Source: Bacillota bacterium (GTDB taxonomy: Bacteria > Sysuimicrobiota > Sysuimicrobiia > Sysuimicrobiales > Segetimicrobiaceae). From it: a stretch of DNA of 37,606 bases. Shown piece by piece: positions 1 to 7,932 of the stretch. Position numbers and translations under genes: made by a program. How positions within the stretch are numbered: the first letter of the stretch is position 1; each line of letters starts with the position of its first letter. The stretch lies in assembly GCA_021324295.1 (NCBI GenBank), contig JAJPJJ010000116.1, forward strand, positions 1-37,606, written 5' to 3'. The notes below the pieces were generated by a model. It was not told where the DNA came from, did not search any database, and saw only the letters and a list, made by a program, of their open reading frames with translations.

Positions 1-2
1 GC

Positions 3-134
3 ACGGCCTACGAGGTGCCGCTCGCGTTCTACCAGCAGGTCCGCGTCGGCGACACGGTCAAGTTCGACGGCAAGGCCTGGTCGATCATAAAGCGCGCGGA
101 GAGCCCCACGCCGGCGACCGCCCCCACGCCGTGA
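3..134 (+). CDS. C-terminal fragment of an unrecognised protein
   Basis: An open frame runs in from the window edge and stops at TGA 132-134, giving about 43 residues. The visible tail has a beta-rich segment (FYQQVRVGDTVKFDGKAWSI) followed by a low-complexity Pro/Thr/Ala end. The pattern resembles a small beta-barrel or SH3-like fold, but I cannot name a family. It ends 87 bases before the transaldolase gene and could belong to the preceding transcription unit. The start lies outside the window. Confidence 0.4.
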   Translation, partial: TAYEVPLAFYQQVRVGDTVKFDGKAWSIIKRAESPTPATAPTP

Positions 135-221
135 CGACGCCCCGGCGGCGACGCCCGCGACGCCCCGATCGCCTGCAGGTCACCCGCTCCCGGTCGTGAG
201 CAGAGAGGCGAGGTGCGGGCC

Positions 222-938
222 ATGTCGGGCAGCTCAGCGGCAACCGGGATGGAGCTCTTCCTGGACTCGGCCAACATCGAGGAGATCAAGCGCTGGATGG
301 ACGAGGGGCTCGTGGACGGCGTCACCACAAACCCGTCGATCATGTATGCCGACGGGGTGTATGACGTCGAGCGAGGGGCCGCGCGGATCGCGGAGGTGGT
401 CCATCCCAGGCCGGTTGCCGTGGAGGTGACGGCGGACGAGGGTGGCGAGATGCTGCGCCAGGCAAGGACCCTGGCCCGCCTTGCCGAGAACATCGTGGTC
501 AAGATCCCGGTGATCAACCAGTTTGGGGAGCCGTGCCTGCGCGTCGCGGGGGCGTTGGAGCAGGAGGGCATCCGGGTGAACGTCACGGCGTGTCTCGCGT
601 TCGGCCAGGCGGCGATGGCCGCGAAGGCCGGCGCGACGTACGTGAGCATCTTCAGCGGACGCATCTCGGACGAGGGACACGATGCCCAGGCGGTCGTGCG
701 GGCGACCGCCGAGTGGCTGGCTCGCTGGGGGTACAAGAGCCGGATCATCGTGGGCAGCATCCGTCGGGCGTACGACATCCAGGAGGCGGCTTTGGCTGGC
801 GCGCACATCATCACGGTGCCTCCGCGGCTCCTCGGGAAGCTGCTGGATCACCGGTACACGCGCGACACGGTCCGCGTGTTCGTCGAGGATGGCCGGAAGG
901 CGCTGGCCAAGATGGAGGAGGCGCGGGTGCGGACGTGA
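222..938 (+). CDS. TalC/FSA-type transaldolase family protein
   Basis: This 238-residue protein belongs to the small class I transaldolase / fructose-6-phosphate aldolase family (TalC, MipB), which moves or cleaves three-carbon ketol units through a lysine Schiff base. The sequence shows the family start (MELFLDSANIEEIKRW), the VTTNPSI loop, and NIVVKIPV with Lys94 at the expected Schiff-base position. YVSIFSGRISDEG follows as in other members. I chose ATG 222 because GAGG at 210-213 lies 8 bases upstream. GTG 213 and ATG 249 are alternatives, and ATG 249 gives the most family-like N-terminus. The stop overlaps the next start (GTGA, 935-938). Being first in a sugar locus, it may make or remodel the sedoheptulose-type precursor; that role is inferred. 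Transaldolase and aldolase activity cannot be told apart here. Confidence 0.9.
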   Translation: MSGSSAATGMELFLDSANIEEIKRWMDEGLVDGVTTNPSIMYADGVYDVERGAARIAEVVHPRPVAVEVTADEGGEMLRQARTLARLAENIVVKIPVINQFGEPCLRVAGALEQEGIRVNVTACLAFGQAAMAAKAGATYVSIFSGRISDEGHDAQAVVRATAEWLARWGYKSRIIVGSIRRAYDIQEAALAGAHIITVPPRLLGKLLDHRYTRDTVRVFVEDGRKALAKMEEARVRT

Positions 939-1927
939 CCGCGCTGCGCGCCGAGCGCGCGGAGCTCCCGCCCGAGCAGGTCCGGGACCTGCTGCGGCAA
1001 ATGATCCGCATCCGCTGCGCGGAGGAGACGCTCGCCGACCTCTATGCCGAACAGGAGATGCGGACACCGACGCACTTCTCCATCGGCCAGGAGGCCGTCG
1101 CCGTGGGCGTCTGCGCCGCCCTTCGCCGCGATGACGTGATCTACAGCGGCCACCGCTGCCACGCGCACTTTCTCGCCAAGGGCGGCAGCCTGCCCGGTCT
1201 CGTGAGCGAACTCTACGGCAGGGAGGGTGGGGTGGCTCGGGGGCGGGGTGGGTCTGTGCACCTGGCGCAGCCCGACGTCGGGATGATCGCCTCCTCCGCC
1301 ATCCTCGGGCAGACGATCGCGGTAGCCGTGGGGTCCGCGTGGGCGTTCGCCATGGACCGGGTGCCGCGCGTGGCGGTCGCTTTCTTCGGCGACGGCGCGG
1401 TGGAAGAAGGGGTGTTTCACGAGAGCCTGAACTTCGCCGCGGTCCGCAAGGTTCCGGTGCTCCTGGTCTGCGAGAACAACCTGTACTCGACGCACAGCCC
1501 GCTCAGCGTGCGGCAACCGGCCGGCATCGCCATCCACGAGCGCGCGCGCGCGTACGGGATTCCGGCCCGCCACGTGGACGGCAACGACGTGCTGGCGGTC
1601 TACCGGGCGGCCGAGCAAGCGGTCGCGTATTGCCGCGGCGGCGCGGGCCCGTGCTTCCTGGAGTGCGCGACGTACCGCTGGCGGGAGCACGTCGGTCCCC
1701 TCTGGGATTACGACCGCGGGTATCGCTCGAAGGCGGAGGTGGACGCCTGGGTGGCCCGCTGCCCGATCAAGCGACTCGCGGAGCACTGCCTCGCGCGCGC
1801 CATCTGCACCGCGGACGAGCTGGAATCATGGCGTCGTGAGTGTCAGCAGGAGGTCGCCGAGGCCGTCGCGGCGGCCAAGCGCAGCCCCTTCCCCTCGGGT
1901 GCCGACATCCTCCAGGGCGTGTACTGA
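935..1927 (+). CDS. Thiamine-diphosphate E1 alpha subunit (PDH E1-alpha family)
   Basis: This 330-residue protein is the alpha subunit of a two-component 2-oxoacid dehydrogenase E1 (E1_dh family), which binds thiamine diphosphate with the beta subunit encoded next. The cofactor motif is complete: GDG at residues 152-154, then AVEEGVFHESLNFAAV and the closing ENN at 180-182. The usual N-terminal features are present, including HFSIGQEAVAVG and RGRGGSVHLA. The start is GTG 935, which overlaps the TalC stop by 4 bases and implies translational coupling. No E2 acyltransferase or E3 is present in the window. Its position in a sugar cluster suggests a two-carbon transfer onto a sugar rather than central metabolism, as proposed for E1-like pairs in branched-sugar antibiotic pathways. 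That role is inference. Confidence 0.9.
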   Translation: MTALRAERAELPPEQVRDLLRQMIRIRCAEETLADLYAEQEMRTPTHFSIGQEAVAVGVCAALRRDDVIYSGHRCHAHFLAKGGSLPGLVSELYGREGGVARGRGGSVHLAQPDVGMIASSAILGQTIAVAVGSAWAFAMDRVPRVAVAFFGDGAVEEGVFHESLNFAAVRKVPVLLVCENNLYSTHSPLSVRQPAGIAIHERARAYGIPARHVDGNDVLAVYRAAEQAVAYCRGGAGPCFLECATYRWREHVGPLWDYDRGYRSKAEVDAWVARCPIKRLAEHCLARAICTADELESWRRECQQEVAEAVAAAKRSPFPSGADILQGVY

Positions 1928-2278
1928 GGCCCCCCGCTTCATGCCCGCACGGTGCCGGTGCCCTCTCCCGCGCGCGGATGCGTTAAAAGGCCCGGGCCCC
2001 CATCGGACCGACACAGCTCGCGTCAGCTCCACGGCCGGTTGCCGTCGTCGCGAGACCCGTGTTCCAGGCCCGGGCCCCCATCGGACCGACACAGCTCGCG
2101 TCAGCTCCACGGCCGGTTGCCGTCGTCGCGAGACCCGTGTTCCAGGCCCGGACCCCCATCGGGCCGGTGCGAGACCACCTCACCTCCGCTTCCGCTTGCC
2201 GACGTCGCGGTACCTGGGTCCCCGGGACCTGCGCGCGAGGCGCTCGAACCCCAGATCCGGCTCTCGGCGGAGGCTGCC
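1928..2278. other. Repeat-filled gap between E1 alpha and E1 beta genes
   Basis: No gene is recognised in these 351 bases. Nearly half is the 78-bp tandem array annotated separately. Reading frames stay open across it on both strands because the repeat length is a multiple of three, but the translations are Pro/Arg/Ser-rich and look like nothing known. In the E1 beta frame the sequence is open upstream to ATG 1952, so an N-terminally extended E1 beta is formally possible. The good ribosome site at 2269-2273 argues against it. Confidence 0.7.
1989..2222. repeat. 78-bp tandem repeat, two identical copies plus one diverged copy
   Basis: Copies start at 1989, 2067 and 2145. The first two units appear identical. 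The third keeps the opening block (ggcccgg, then cccccatcgg) and the tgccg-cgtcgcg block but differs elsewhere. The unit is 26 codons long. A diverged, gapped copy of the same element lies at about 18528-18602, so this is a dispersed as well as a tandem repeat. There are no obvious long internal inverted repeats, but each unit carries a tcgcga core palindrome. Confidence 0.9.
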
Positions 2279-3313
2279 GTGCAGCGACTGACGTACTGGC
2301 AGGCTATCAGCCAGGGCCTGGTGCAGAGCATGGAGCGGGATCCCGGTATCTTCGTGGCCGGTATCGGGGTGGACGACTTCAAGGGCGTCTTCGGCACCAC
2401 GCGGGCGGCCTTCGAGCGGTTCGGCGCCGCCCGGGTGATCGATATTCCCAACTGCGAGAACGCGTTCGCCGGGATCGCCATCGGCGCGGCGGCGATGGGC
2501 AAGCGCCCCGTCGTCGTGCACCCTCGGAACGACTTCATGTTTCTGGCGCTGGATCAAATCATCAACCTGGCGGCAAAGTGGAAGTACATGTATCAGGCCG
2601 CGCGCGGCGTGCCGGTGGTCTTCCGCGGCATCGTCGGGCGCGGCTGGGGGCAGGGCGCCACGCACTCGCAGAGCCTGCACGCGCTCTTCGCGCACTTCCC
2701 CGGGCTGTACGTGGCCGCGCCGGCCTGTCCCGCGGACGCGAAGGGCCTCTTGTGTGCTGCCCTCCGCGGGGATGTGCCCGTCGTGCTCCTGGAGCATCGC
2801 GCGCTCTACGACCTCGAGGGGGACGTTCCGGAGGAGCCCACGCCCGTGCCCTTCGGGCAGGCCCGCGTGATCCGGGAGGGAACGGACGTCACGGTCGTGG
2901 GGGCGTCGCTTATGGCCTACGAGGCGACCCGGGCGGCGGACCTCCTGGCCGAGCATGGGGTCCGCGCCGAGGTCATCGACCCGCGAAGCCTGCGGCCGCT
3001 CGACGAGGGGACGATCCTGCGCTCGTTGAAGAAGACCGGGCGCCTCGTCGTGGCGGACACGAGCTGGGCGCGCTACGGGTTCGCCGGCGAGATCGCAGCG
3101 ATCGCGGCGGAGGGCGGCCACGCGTGGCTGCGGGCGCCCGTGCGGAGGGTGACCCCGCCCGACTGCCCCGCGCCGGTCTCCCGGCCGCTCGAGGAGGCGT
3201 TTCATCCCACGTCGATGACGATCGCCCGCGCGTGCTTGGAGGTGCTCGGGGCGGAGGCGCCGTGGGGTGACGCTGTGACGGACGTGCAGGCGCGGTTTTC
3301 CGGGCCGTACTGA
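2279..3313 (+). CDS. Thiamine-diphosphate E1 beta subunit (transketolase-like)
   Basis: This 344-residue protein is the beta partner of the preceding E1 alpha, with a transketolase pyrimidine-binding domain (about residues 3-175) and a C-terminal transketolase domain (about 195-320). Glu60 in NCENAFAGIAIG matches the glutamate that activates the thiamine ring. ALDQIINLAAKWKYMY and GQGATHSQSLHALFAHFPGL are clear family blocks. The start GTG 2279 has a strong ribosome site (GGAGG 2269-2273, 5-base spacing). The phosphate-loop region reads GVDDFKGVFGTT rather than the more usual GEDVG..GGVFR form, so it is not a typical pyruvate dehydrogenase. The substrate is unknown. It lies upstream of the GT2 gene with 6 bases between. 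Confidence 0.88.
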   Translation: MQRLTYWQAISQGLVQSMERDPGIFVAGIGVDDFKGVFGTTRAAFERFGAARVIDIPNCENAFAGIAIGAAAMGKRPVVVHPRNDFMFLALDQIINLAAKWKYMYQAARGVPVVFRGIVGRGWGQGATHSQSLHALFAHFPGLYVAAPACPADAKGLLCAALRGDVPVVLLEHRALYDLEGDVPEEPTPVPFGQARVIREGTDVTVVGASLMAYEATRAADLLAEHGVRAEVIDPRSLRPLDEGTILRSLKKTGRLVVADTSWARYGFAGEIAAIAAEGGHAWLRAPVRRVTPPDCPAPVSRPLEEAFHPTSMTIARACLEVLGAEAPWGDAVTDVQARFSGPY

Positions 3314-3319
3314 GGAGGT

Positions 3320-4105
3320 ATGGCGCGAGACGGGCGCTCGCTCTCCATCTTCGTGCCGGCGCACAACGAGGCGCGGAACCTCGAGGGTGCGATTCAGGAC
3401 GTCGTGGCGGCCGCCGAAGCGCGGGGAGGAGACTACGAGATCCTGCTCGTCGACGACGGGAGCACCGACGGGACGCCCGACCTCGCCGATCGCCTGGCGC
3501 GGGCCTACCCGCGGATCCGGGTCATCCACAAGCCCGCGAAGGAGGGCCTCGCCTCCGGCTACCGCACCGCGTTGAGCCTCGCCACCAAGGACTACATCGC
3601 GTTCATCCCCGGGGATCGCGAGATCAACGCCGCGTCCGTCCGCGCGATCTTCGAGGCGGTCGGGTCGGCGGACGTCGTCGTCCCGTACCACGCCAACAGC
3701 CAGGCCCGCCCGTGGCACCGGCGGGTGCTGACGAGGATCTCGACGGCGCTGCTCAACGCCCTGTTCCAGCGGCACGTGCGATACTACCAGGGGCCGGCGG
3801 TGTATCCGACCCGGCTGGCCCGCGCGCTTCCGGCGCACAGCCGGGGGTTCTTCTTCCTGGCGGAGATGCTCGTGCACGCCCTCGACCGGGGGTGCAGCTA
3901 CGTCGAGGTCGGATTGGTCCACCAGGAGCGGACCTCGGGGACCTCGAAGGCGGTCACCGTGTCCAACATCCTCCTCGCCCTCCACGCGATCTTCGGGGCG
4001 TGGTGGACGCTGCGCGTGAGGCGGCGGCGGCCGGCGGCCCGCCCCGGCGGGGCCGCCGGCCTGTCCGAGGACTGGGCGCGCTCCCAGGGGAACGATGGAG
4101 CCTAG
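3320..4105 (+). CDS. Family 2 glycosyltransferase (DPM1-like)
   Basis: This 261-residue GT-A glycosyltransferase resembles dolichyl- or polyprenyl-phosphate mannose synthase-type GT2 enzymes, which transfer a nucleotide-activated sugar to a lipid or glycan acceptor at the inner membrane. It has the N-terminal strand SIFVPAHNEARN, VDDGSTDG at residues 44-51, and PGDREI at 97-102 in the place of the metal-binding DXD. HQERTSGTSK (201-210) matches the conserved C-terminal loop. The hydrophobic stretch at about 214-232 may contact the membrane. The basic, low-complexity tail after 233 has no family match. ATG 3320 directly follows GGAGGT with almost no spacer; the upstream in-frame stop leaves no other sensible start. 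The acceptor is unknown. Confidence 0.9.
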   Translation: MARDGRSLSIFVPAHNEARNLEGAIQDVVAAAEARGGDYEILLVDDGSTDGTPDLADRLARAYPRIRVIHKPAKEGLASGYRTALSLATKDYIAFIPGDREINAASVRAIFEAVGSADVVVPYHANSQARPWHRRVLTRISTALLNALFQRHVRYYQGPAVYPTRLARALPAHSRGFFFLAEMLVHALDRGCSYVEVGLVHQERTSGTSKAVTVSNILLALHAIFGAWWTLRVRRRRPAARPGGAAGLSEDWARSQGNDGA

Positions 4106-4180
4106 GCGTGTCGGGGCTCGGGCCCATCGCACGCCTCCGGCGATGCGCCGGGGTGCCGGGGTGACCCGGGGGAGCACGGG

Positions 4181-5188
4181 ATGAAGGCGGTCCTCGTGAC
4201 GGGCGGCGCAGGGTATGTAGGGGCGGTCCTGGTCCCGAAGCTGCTGCGGCGGGGGTGGCGGGTCCGCGTCCTGGACCTGTATCTGTTCGGGGACCACGTC
4301 CTGGCGGCGCACGCGGACGATCCGGCGCTCGAGCAGATCCGGGGCGATATCAGGGACCAGCCGCTGCTCCGGCGGGTCCTCCCGGGGTGCGAGGCGGTGA
4401 TCCACCTGGCGTGTATCTCGAACGACCCCAGCTTCGAGCTGGACCCGCGCCTCGGCAGGTCGATCAACTACGACGCCTTTGAGCCGCTGGTGGCGATCTC
4501 GAGGGAGAGCGGCGTGCGCCGCTTCGTCTACGCATCGACGTCCAGCGTGTACGGGGTCAGCGACAGCGCGCACGTTACCGAAGACCACCCCCTGGTGCCT
4601 CTCACCGACTACAACAGGTACAAGGGGTTGTGTGAGCCGATCCTGTTCGCGTACCAGTCCCCGGAGTTTACCACCGTGACCATCCGGCCGGCGACGGTCT
4701 GCGGCTACTCGCCGCGCATGCGGCTCGACCTCAGCGTCAACATCCTGACGAACTTGGCCGTCAACGCGCGGAAGATCACGATCTTCGGAGGCGCTCAGAA
4801 GCGGCCGAGCATTCACATCGAGGACCTGACCGACCTGTACGCCGATCTCCTGGATCTCCCGGCGGAGGCGATCGCCGGCCAGACCTTCAACGTCTCCTAC
4901 GAGAACCACACGATCGCCGAGCTCGCGCACATGGTGCGGGCGGTAGTGACGCGGGAGATGCCCGAGCTGGGCCCCATCGCCGTGGAGACGACGCCCACCA
5001 CGGACCTCCGTTCGTACCACGTGTCGTCGGAGAAGATCCGGCGCGAGCTGGGGTTCGTCCCGACGCGGACGATCGAGGACGCGGTCCGGGACCTCTGCGC
5101 GGCCTTCCGGGCCGGCAAGATCCCCGACCCGCTCGACGACATCCGCTACTACAACGTCAAGGTGCTTCGGGCCGCCCGGCTGACCTGA
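4181..5188 (+). CDS. NAD-dependent epimerase/dehydratase (extended SDR) 1
   Basis: This 335-residue extended short-chain dehydrogenase/reductase probably works on a nucleotide sugar. It shows the NAD-binding GGAGYVG at residues 8-14, the serine/threonine patch at about 120-122, and the catalytic pair Tyr144-x3-Lys148 (YNRYK). VTIRPATVCGYSPRMRLD follows as in NAD-dependent sugar epimerases. The length fits the family. ATG 4181 is preceded by a GGGGGAG ribosome site about 7 bases upstream. 75 bases separate it from the GT2 gene. The reaction (epimerase, dehydratase or reductase) cannot be read from sequence alone. Confidence 0.9.
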   Translation: MKAVLVTGGAGYVGAVLVPKLLRRGWRVRVLDLYLFGDHVLAAHADDPALEQIRGDIRDQPLLRRVLPGCEAVIHLACISNDPSFELDPRLGRSINYDAFEPLVAISRESGVRRFVYASTSSVYGVSDSAHVTEDHPLVPLTDYNRYKGLCEPILFAYQSPEFTTVTIRPATVCGYSPRMRLDLSVNILTNLAVNARKITIFGGAQKRPSIHIEDLTDLYADLLDLPAEAIAGQTFNVSYENHTIAELAHMVRAVVTREMPELGPIAVETTPTTDLRSYHVSSEKIRRELGFVPTRTIEDAVRDLCAAFRAGKIPDPLDDIRYYNVKVLRAARLT

Positions 5189-5264
5189 GGTGGACTGGCA
5201 GCGCGCTGATCCCAGTGGATCGTCGCACGGGTTTCGGGCCGCCGTACCTATCACGAAACTGCAG

Positions 5265-5283
5265 GCCTGCGCGAGCCGCAGGC
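5265..5283 (+). promoter_or_regulatory. Small perfect hairpin before epimerase 2
   Basis: Seven-base arms (gcctgcg and cgcaggc) flank a 5-base loop, 18 bases upstream of the likely GTG start of the second epimerase gene. No U-tract follows, so it is not a standard terminator. It could affect translation start or mRNA stability. Its role is unproven. Confidence 0.35.
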
Positions 5284-5300
5284 GGTCGGATGGTGCGGAC

Positions 5301-6308
5301 GTGAGGGCCATCGTGACGGGGGGAGCCGGATTTCTCGGCAGCCACATGGTGGACCTGCTCGCGGAGCGGGGTTTCGAGGTCGTTGTGATCGACAACCTCA
5401 GCACCGGGCGCCTGGACAACCTCGCGCAGCACCGGGGCAACCCGCGGGTGACGATCCACGAGGCCGACATGGCCGAGCTCGAGGCGTCCTGCCCGTGGTT
5501 CGCGGGCGTCGACTACGTGTTCCACTTCGGGGGCCTCGGCGACATCGTCCCGTCGGTGGAACGTCCGCTGGACTACATGCGGGCCAACGTCACGGGCACG
5601 CTCGCGGTGCTGGAGGCGGCGCGCCACGCGGGGGTCCGCAAGCTCGTCTATGCCGCCTCGTCGTCCTGCTACGGCGCCGAGCCGCCGCTGCCGACCCCCG
5701 AGGACGCGCCGGCGGCGCCGGAGTACCCTTACGCGCTCAGCAAACATCTCGGCGAATGCTCGGTGCTGCACTGGGGAAAGGTCTACGGGCTGCCCGTGGT
5801 CTCGTTGCGGATCTTCAACGCGTACGGGCCCCGCGCCCGCACGCGCGGGGCGTACGGGGCCGTGTTCGGGGTGTTCCTCGCGCAAAAGCTCAGGGGCCTC
5901 CCGTTCACCGTGATCGGTGACGGGACCCAGCGGCGGGATTTTGTCTACGCGACCGACGTGGTCCGGGCGTTCCTGCTCGCGGCGGAGTCCCCCTGCCGGC
6001 TGGAGGTCTTCAACGTTGGCGCAGGGAACCCGCAGAGCATAAACCGCCTGGTGGAGTTGCTGGGCGGGGACGTGGTGTACGTCCCCAAACGTCCCGGGGA
6101 GCCCGACTGCACGTGGGCGGACATCCGCAGGATCCGCGAGCGGCTGGGGTGGGAACCGCAGGTATCGTTCGAGGAGGGGGTCGGCCGGATGCTCGGCGCC
6201 ATCGAGGCCTGGGCCCATGCGCCGGTGTGGACCCCGCAGGCCATCCAGGCGGCCACCGACGCGTGGTTCCGGTACCTGGGAGCACGTCCCGGAACCCGTG
6301 CCAGATGA
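5301..6308 (+). CDS. NAD-dependent epimerase/dehydratase (extended SDR) 2
   Basis: This 335-residue extended SDR resembles UDP-glucose 4-epimerase-type enzymes. It has GGAGFLG at residues 7-13, the ASSSCYG patch near 119-125, and Tyr144-x3-Lys148 in YALSK. SLRIFNAYGPRARTRGAYGAV and DGTQRRDFVYATDV are strong family blocks for UDP-sugar epimerases and decarboxylases. I chose GTG 5301 because VRAIVTGGAGF starts the fold at the right place. The frame is open upstream to GTG 5190, but that extension looks unrelated to the family. There is no strong ribosome site at 5301. The nucleotide sugar is unknown. Confidence 0.9.
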   Translation: MRAIVTGGAGFLGSHMVDLLAERGFEVVVIDNLSTGRLDNLAQHRGNPRVTIHEADMAELEASCPWFAGVDYVFHFGGLGDIVPSVERPLDYMRANVTGTLAVLEAARHAGVRKLVYAASSSCYGAEPPLPTPEDAPAAPEYPYALSKHLGECSVLHWGKVYGLPVVSLRIFNAYGPRARTRGAYGAVFGVFLAQKLRGLPFTVIGDGTQRRDFVYATDVVRAFLLAAESPCRLEVFNVGAGNPQSINRLVELLGGDVVYVPKRPGEPDCTWADIRRIRERLGWEPQVSFEEGVGRMLGAIEAWAHAPVWTPQAIQAATDAWFRYLGARPGTRAR

Positions 6309-6396
6309 CGGCCCGCTGCCCCCACGCCTTTCACATCGCGCCGGTGAATTCGTGGCGTGGGGCGGGGCGCGCGCGTGTCCCGGCGGGGGGAGAGGC

Positions 6397-7932
6397 GTGA
6401 GCTCGGATTTCCGGCAGAAGATCAAGAGCCGGGAGGAGGTGGCGCAGATCATCGGGAAGCGGCCCCGCCGCCGCGCCGTCGTGATGTGCCACGGCGCCTT
6501 CGACATCGTCCACCCGGGACACCTGCGGCACCTCGCCTACGCGAAGGAGAAGGCGGACATCCTGATCGCCAGCATCACGGCGGACGCCCAGATCCTGAAG
6601 GCCAACTACCGGCCGTACGTGCCCGAGGAGCTGCGGGCGCTAAACCTGGCGGCGTTGGAGTTCGTGAATTTCGTGATCATCGACCCCAACCCGACGCCGA
6701 TCGAGAACATCCTGTTCCTCCAGCCCGACTTCTTTGCGAAGGGGTACGAGTACTTTGCCAACGGCCTGCCGGTGCGGACGCAGGAGGAGATCGCGGCCCT
6801 CCGGACGTACGGCGGCGAGATGCTGTTCACGCCCGGCGACGTCGTCTACTCCTCCTCGGCGCTCATCGAGTCGCATCCCCCCAGGCTGGCAGTCGACAAG
6901 CTCCTGATCCTGATGGAGTCCGAGGGGATCGGCTTTTCCGATCTCCGCCGGACGCTGGAGCAGTTCCGGGGGCTGCGCGCGCACGTGGTGGGGGACGCGA
7001 TCGTGGACAGCTACGTGTACTGCTCGGTCCTGGGGGCCACCGCCAAGTCCCCCACGCTCAGCGTGCGGTTCGAGCGGCGCGAGATGTTCGCGGGAGGGGC
7101 GGCGGCGGTGGCGAAGCACATGCGCGCGACCGGCGCCGAGGTGACGCTGTCCACGGTGACCGGGGACGACGAGCCCAAGGAGTTCCTCCTCCGCGAGATG
7201 GCGGACTCGGGGATTCGCGCGCTGCCGGTCGTCGACCGGATGCGCCCGACGACCTGCAAGGAGCGGTTCCTCGCCGGCGGGCAGAAGCTGCTGCAGGTGG
7301 ACCGGGTCGACAACCGGGCGGTGTCGGAGCGCGCGCTGGAGGCGATCGGCGACGCGCTCCGAGCGGACCGGGCGGACACGGTGGTCTTCAGCGACTTCCG
7401 GCACGGGATCTTCAACCGCCAGACCGTCAAGCTCCTCCGGGCGCACATCCCCGCCGGGGCGCTCACGGTGGCGGACAGCCAGGTCAGCAGCCGGTGGGGC
7501 AACATCCTGGACTTCACCGAGTTCGACCTGCTGACGCCAAACGAGCGTGAGGCCCGGTTCGCGCTCGGGGACCAGGACTCCGTCGTGCGGCCGCTCGCGC
7601 TGAAGCTGTTTCAGGCGGCCCGGTGCCGGTGGCTCATCCTGAAGCTGGGCGAGCGGGGCCTGCTGGGCTACCGCACTCCCGGTCCCAACCCTCGCGAGTT
7701 CTTCATGGTGGACAGCCTGGCCGACCACGTGGCCGATCCGATCGGGGCGGGGGACGCGCTTGTGGCCTATACCTCGATGGCCCAGCGCGTCACCGGGAAC
7801 CTCGTGATCGCCGCGATCCTCGGGTCGGCCGCCGCCGCGGTGTGCTGCGAGCGGTACGGGAATCACGCCGTCACCCCGACCGAGGTGCTCCAGAAGATCG
7901 ACGCGCTGGAGAAGATCGCGCACTACCGATGA
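6397..7932 (+). CDS. Cytidylyltransferase-PfkB kinase fusion, HldE-like with reversed domain order
   Basis: This 511-residue bifunctional enzyme probably activates a sugar phosphate. The N-terminal part (about 25-160) is a nucleotidyltransferase of the cytidylyltransferase class: CHGAFDIVHPGH carries the HxGH motif at 39-42. The C-terminal part (about 180-500) is a PfkB-type sugar kinase with VVGDAIVDSY near 197, FAGGAAAVAKH near 231, and DPIGAGDA with GAGD at 450-453, whose Asp is the catalytic base. E. coli HldE, which makes ADP-heptose, has kinase first and adenylyltransferase second; here the order is reversed. GTG 6397 has GGGGAGAGG just upstream. The stop overlaps the next gene (ATGA). 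Together with the GmhA-like gene this suggests heptose activation; the nucleotide used is not known. Confidence 0.9.
   Translation: MSSDFRQKIKSREEVAQIIGKRPRRRAVVMCHGAFDIVHPGHLRHLAYAKEKADILIASITADAQILKANYRPYVPEELRALNLAALEFVNFVIIDPNPTPIENILFLQPDFFAKGYEYFANGLPVRTQEEIAALRTYGGEMLFTPGDVVYSSSALIESHPPRLAVDKLLILMESEGIGFSDLRRTLEQFRGLRAHVVGDAIVDSYVYCSVLGATAKSPTLSVRFERREMFAGGAAAVAKHMRATGAEVTLSTVTGDDEPKEFLLREMADSGIRALPVVDRMRPTTCKERFLAGGQKLLQVDRVDNRAVSERALEAIGDALRADRADTVVFSDFRHGIFNRQTVKLLRAHIPAGALTVADSQVSSRWGNILDFTEFDLLTPNEREARFALGDQDSVVRPLALKLFQAARCRWLILKLGERGLLGYRTPGPNPREFFMVDSLADHVADPIGAGDALVAYTSMAQRVTGNLVIAAILGSAAAAVCCERYGNHAVTPTEVLQKIDALEKIAHYR

Noticed and set aside
1983-2183. Repeat-encoded peptide on the - strand of the 78-bp array
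   Set aside because: The unit length keeps several frames open, so the open frame itself is not evidence. No ribosome site or family match.
2180-5470. Very long open frame on the - strand (about 1,096 codons)
   Set aside because: It is the shadow of the E1 beta, GT2 and epimerase genes in high-GC DNA; its translation is Arg/Pro/Gly-rich and has no domain, and the + strand genes are clear.
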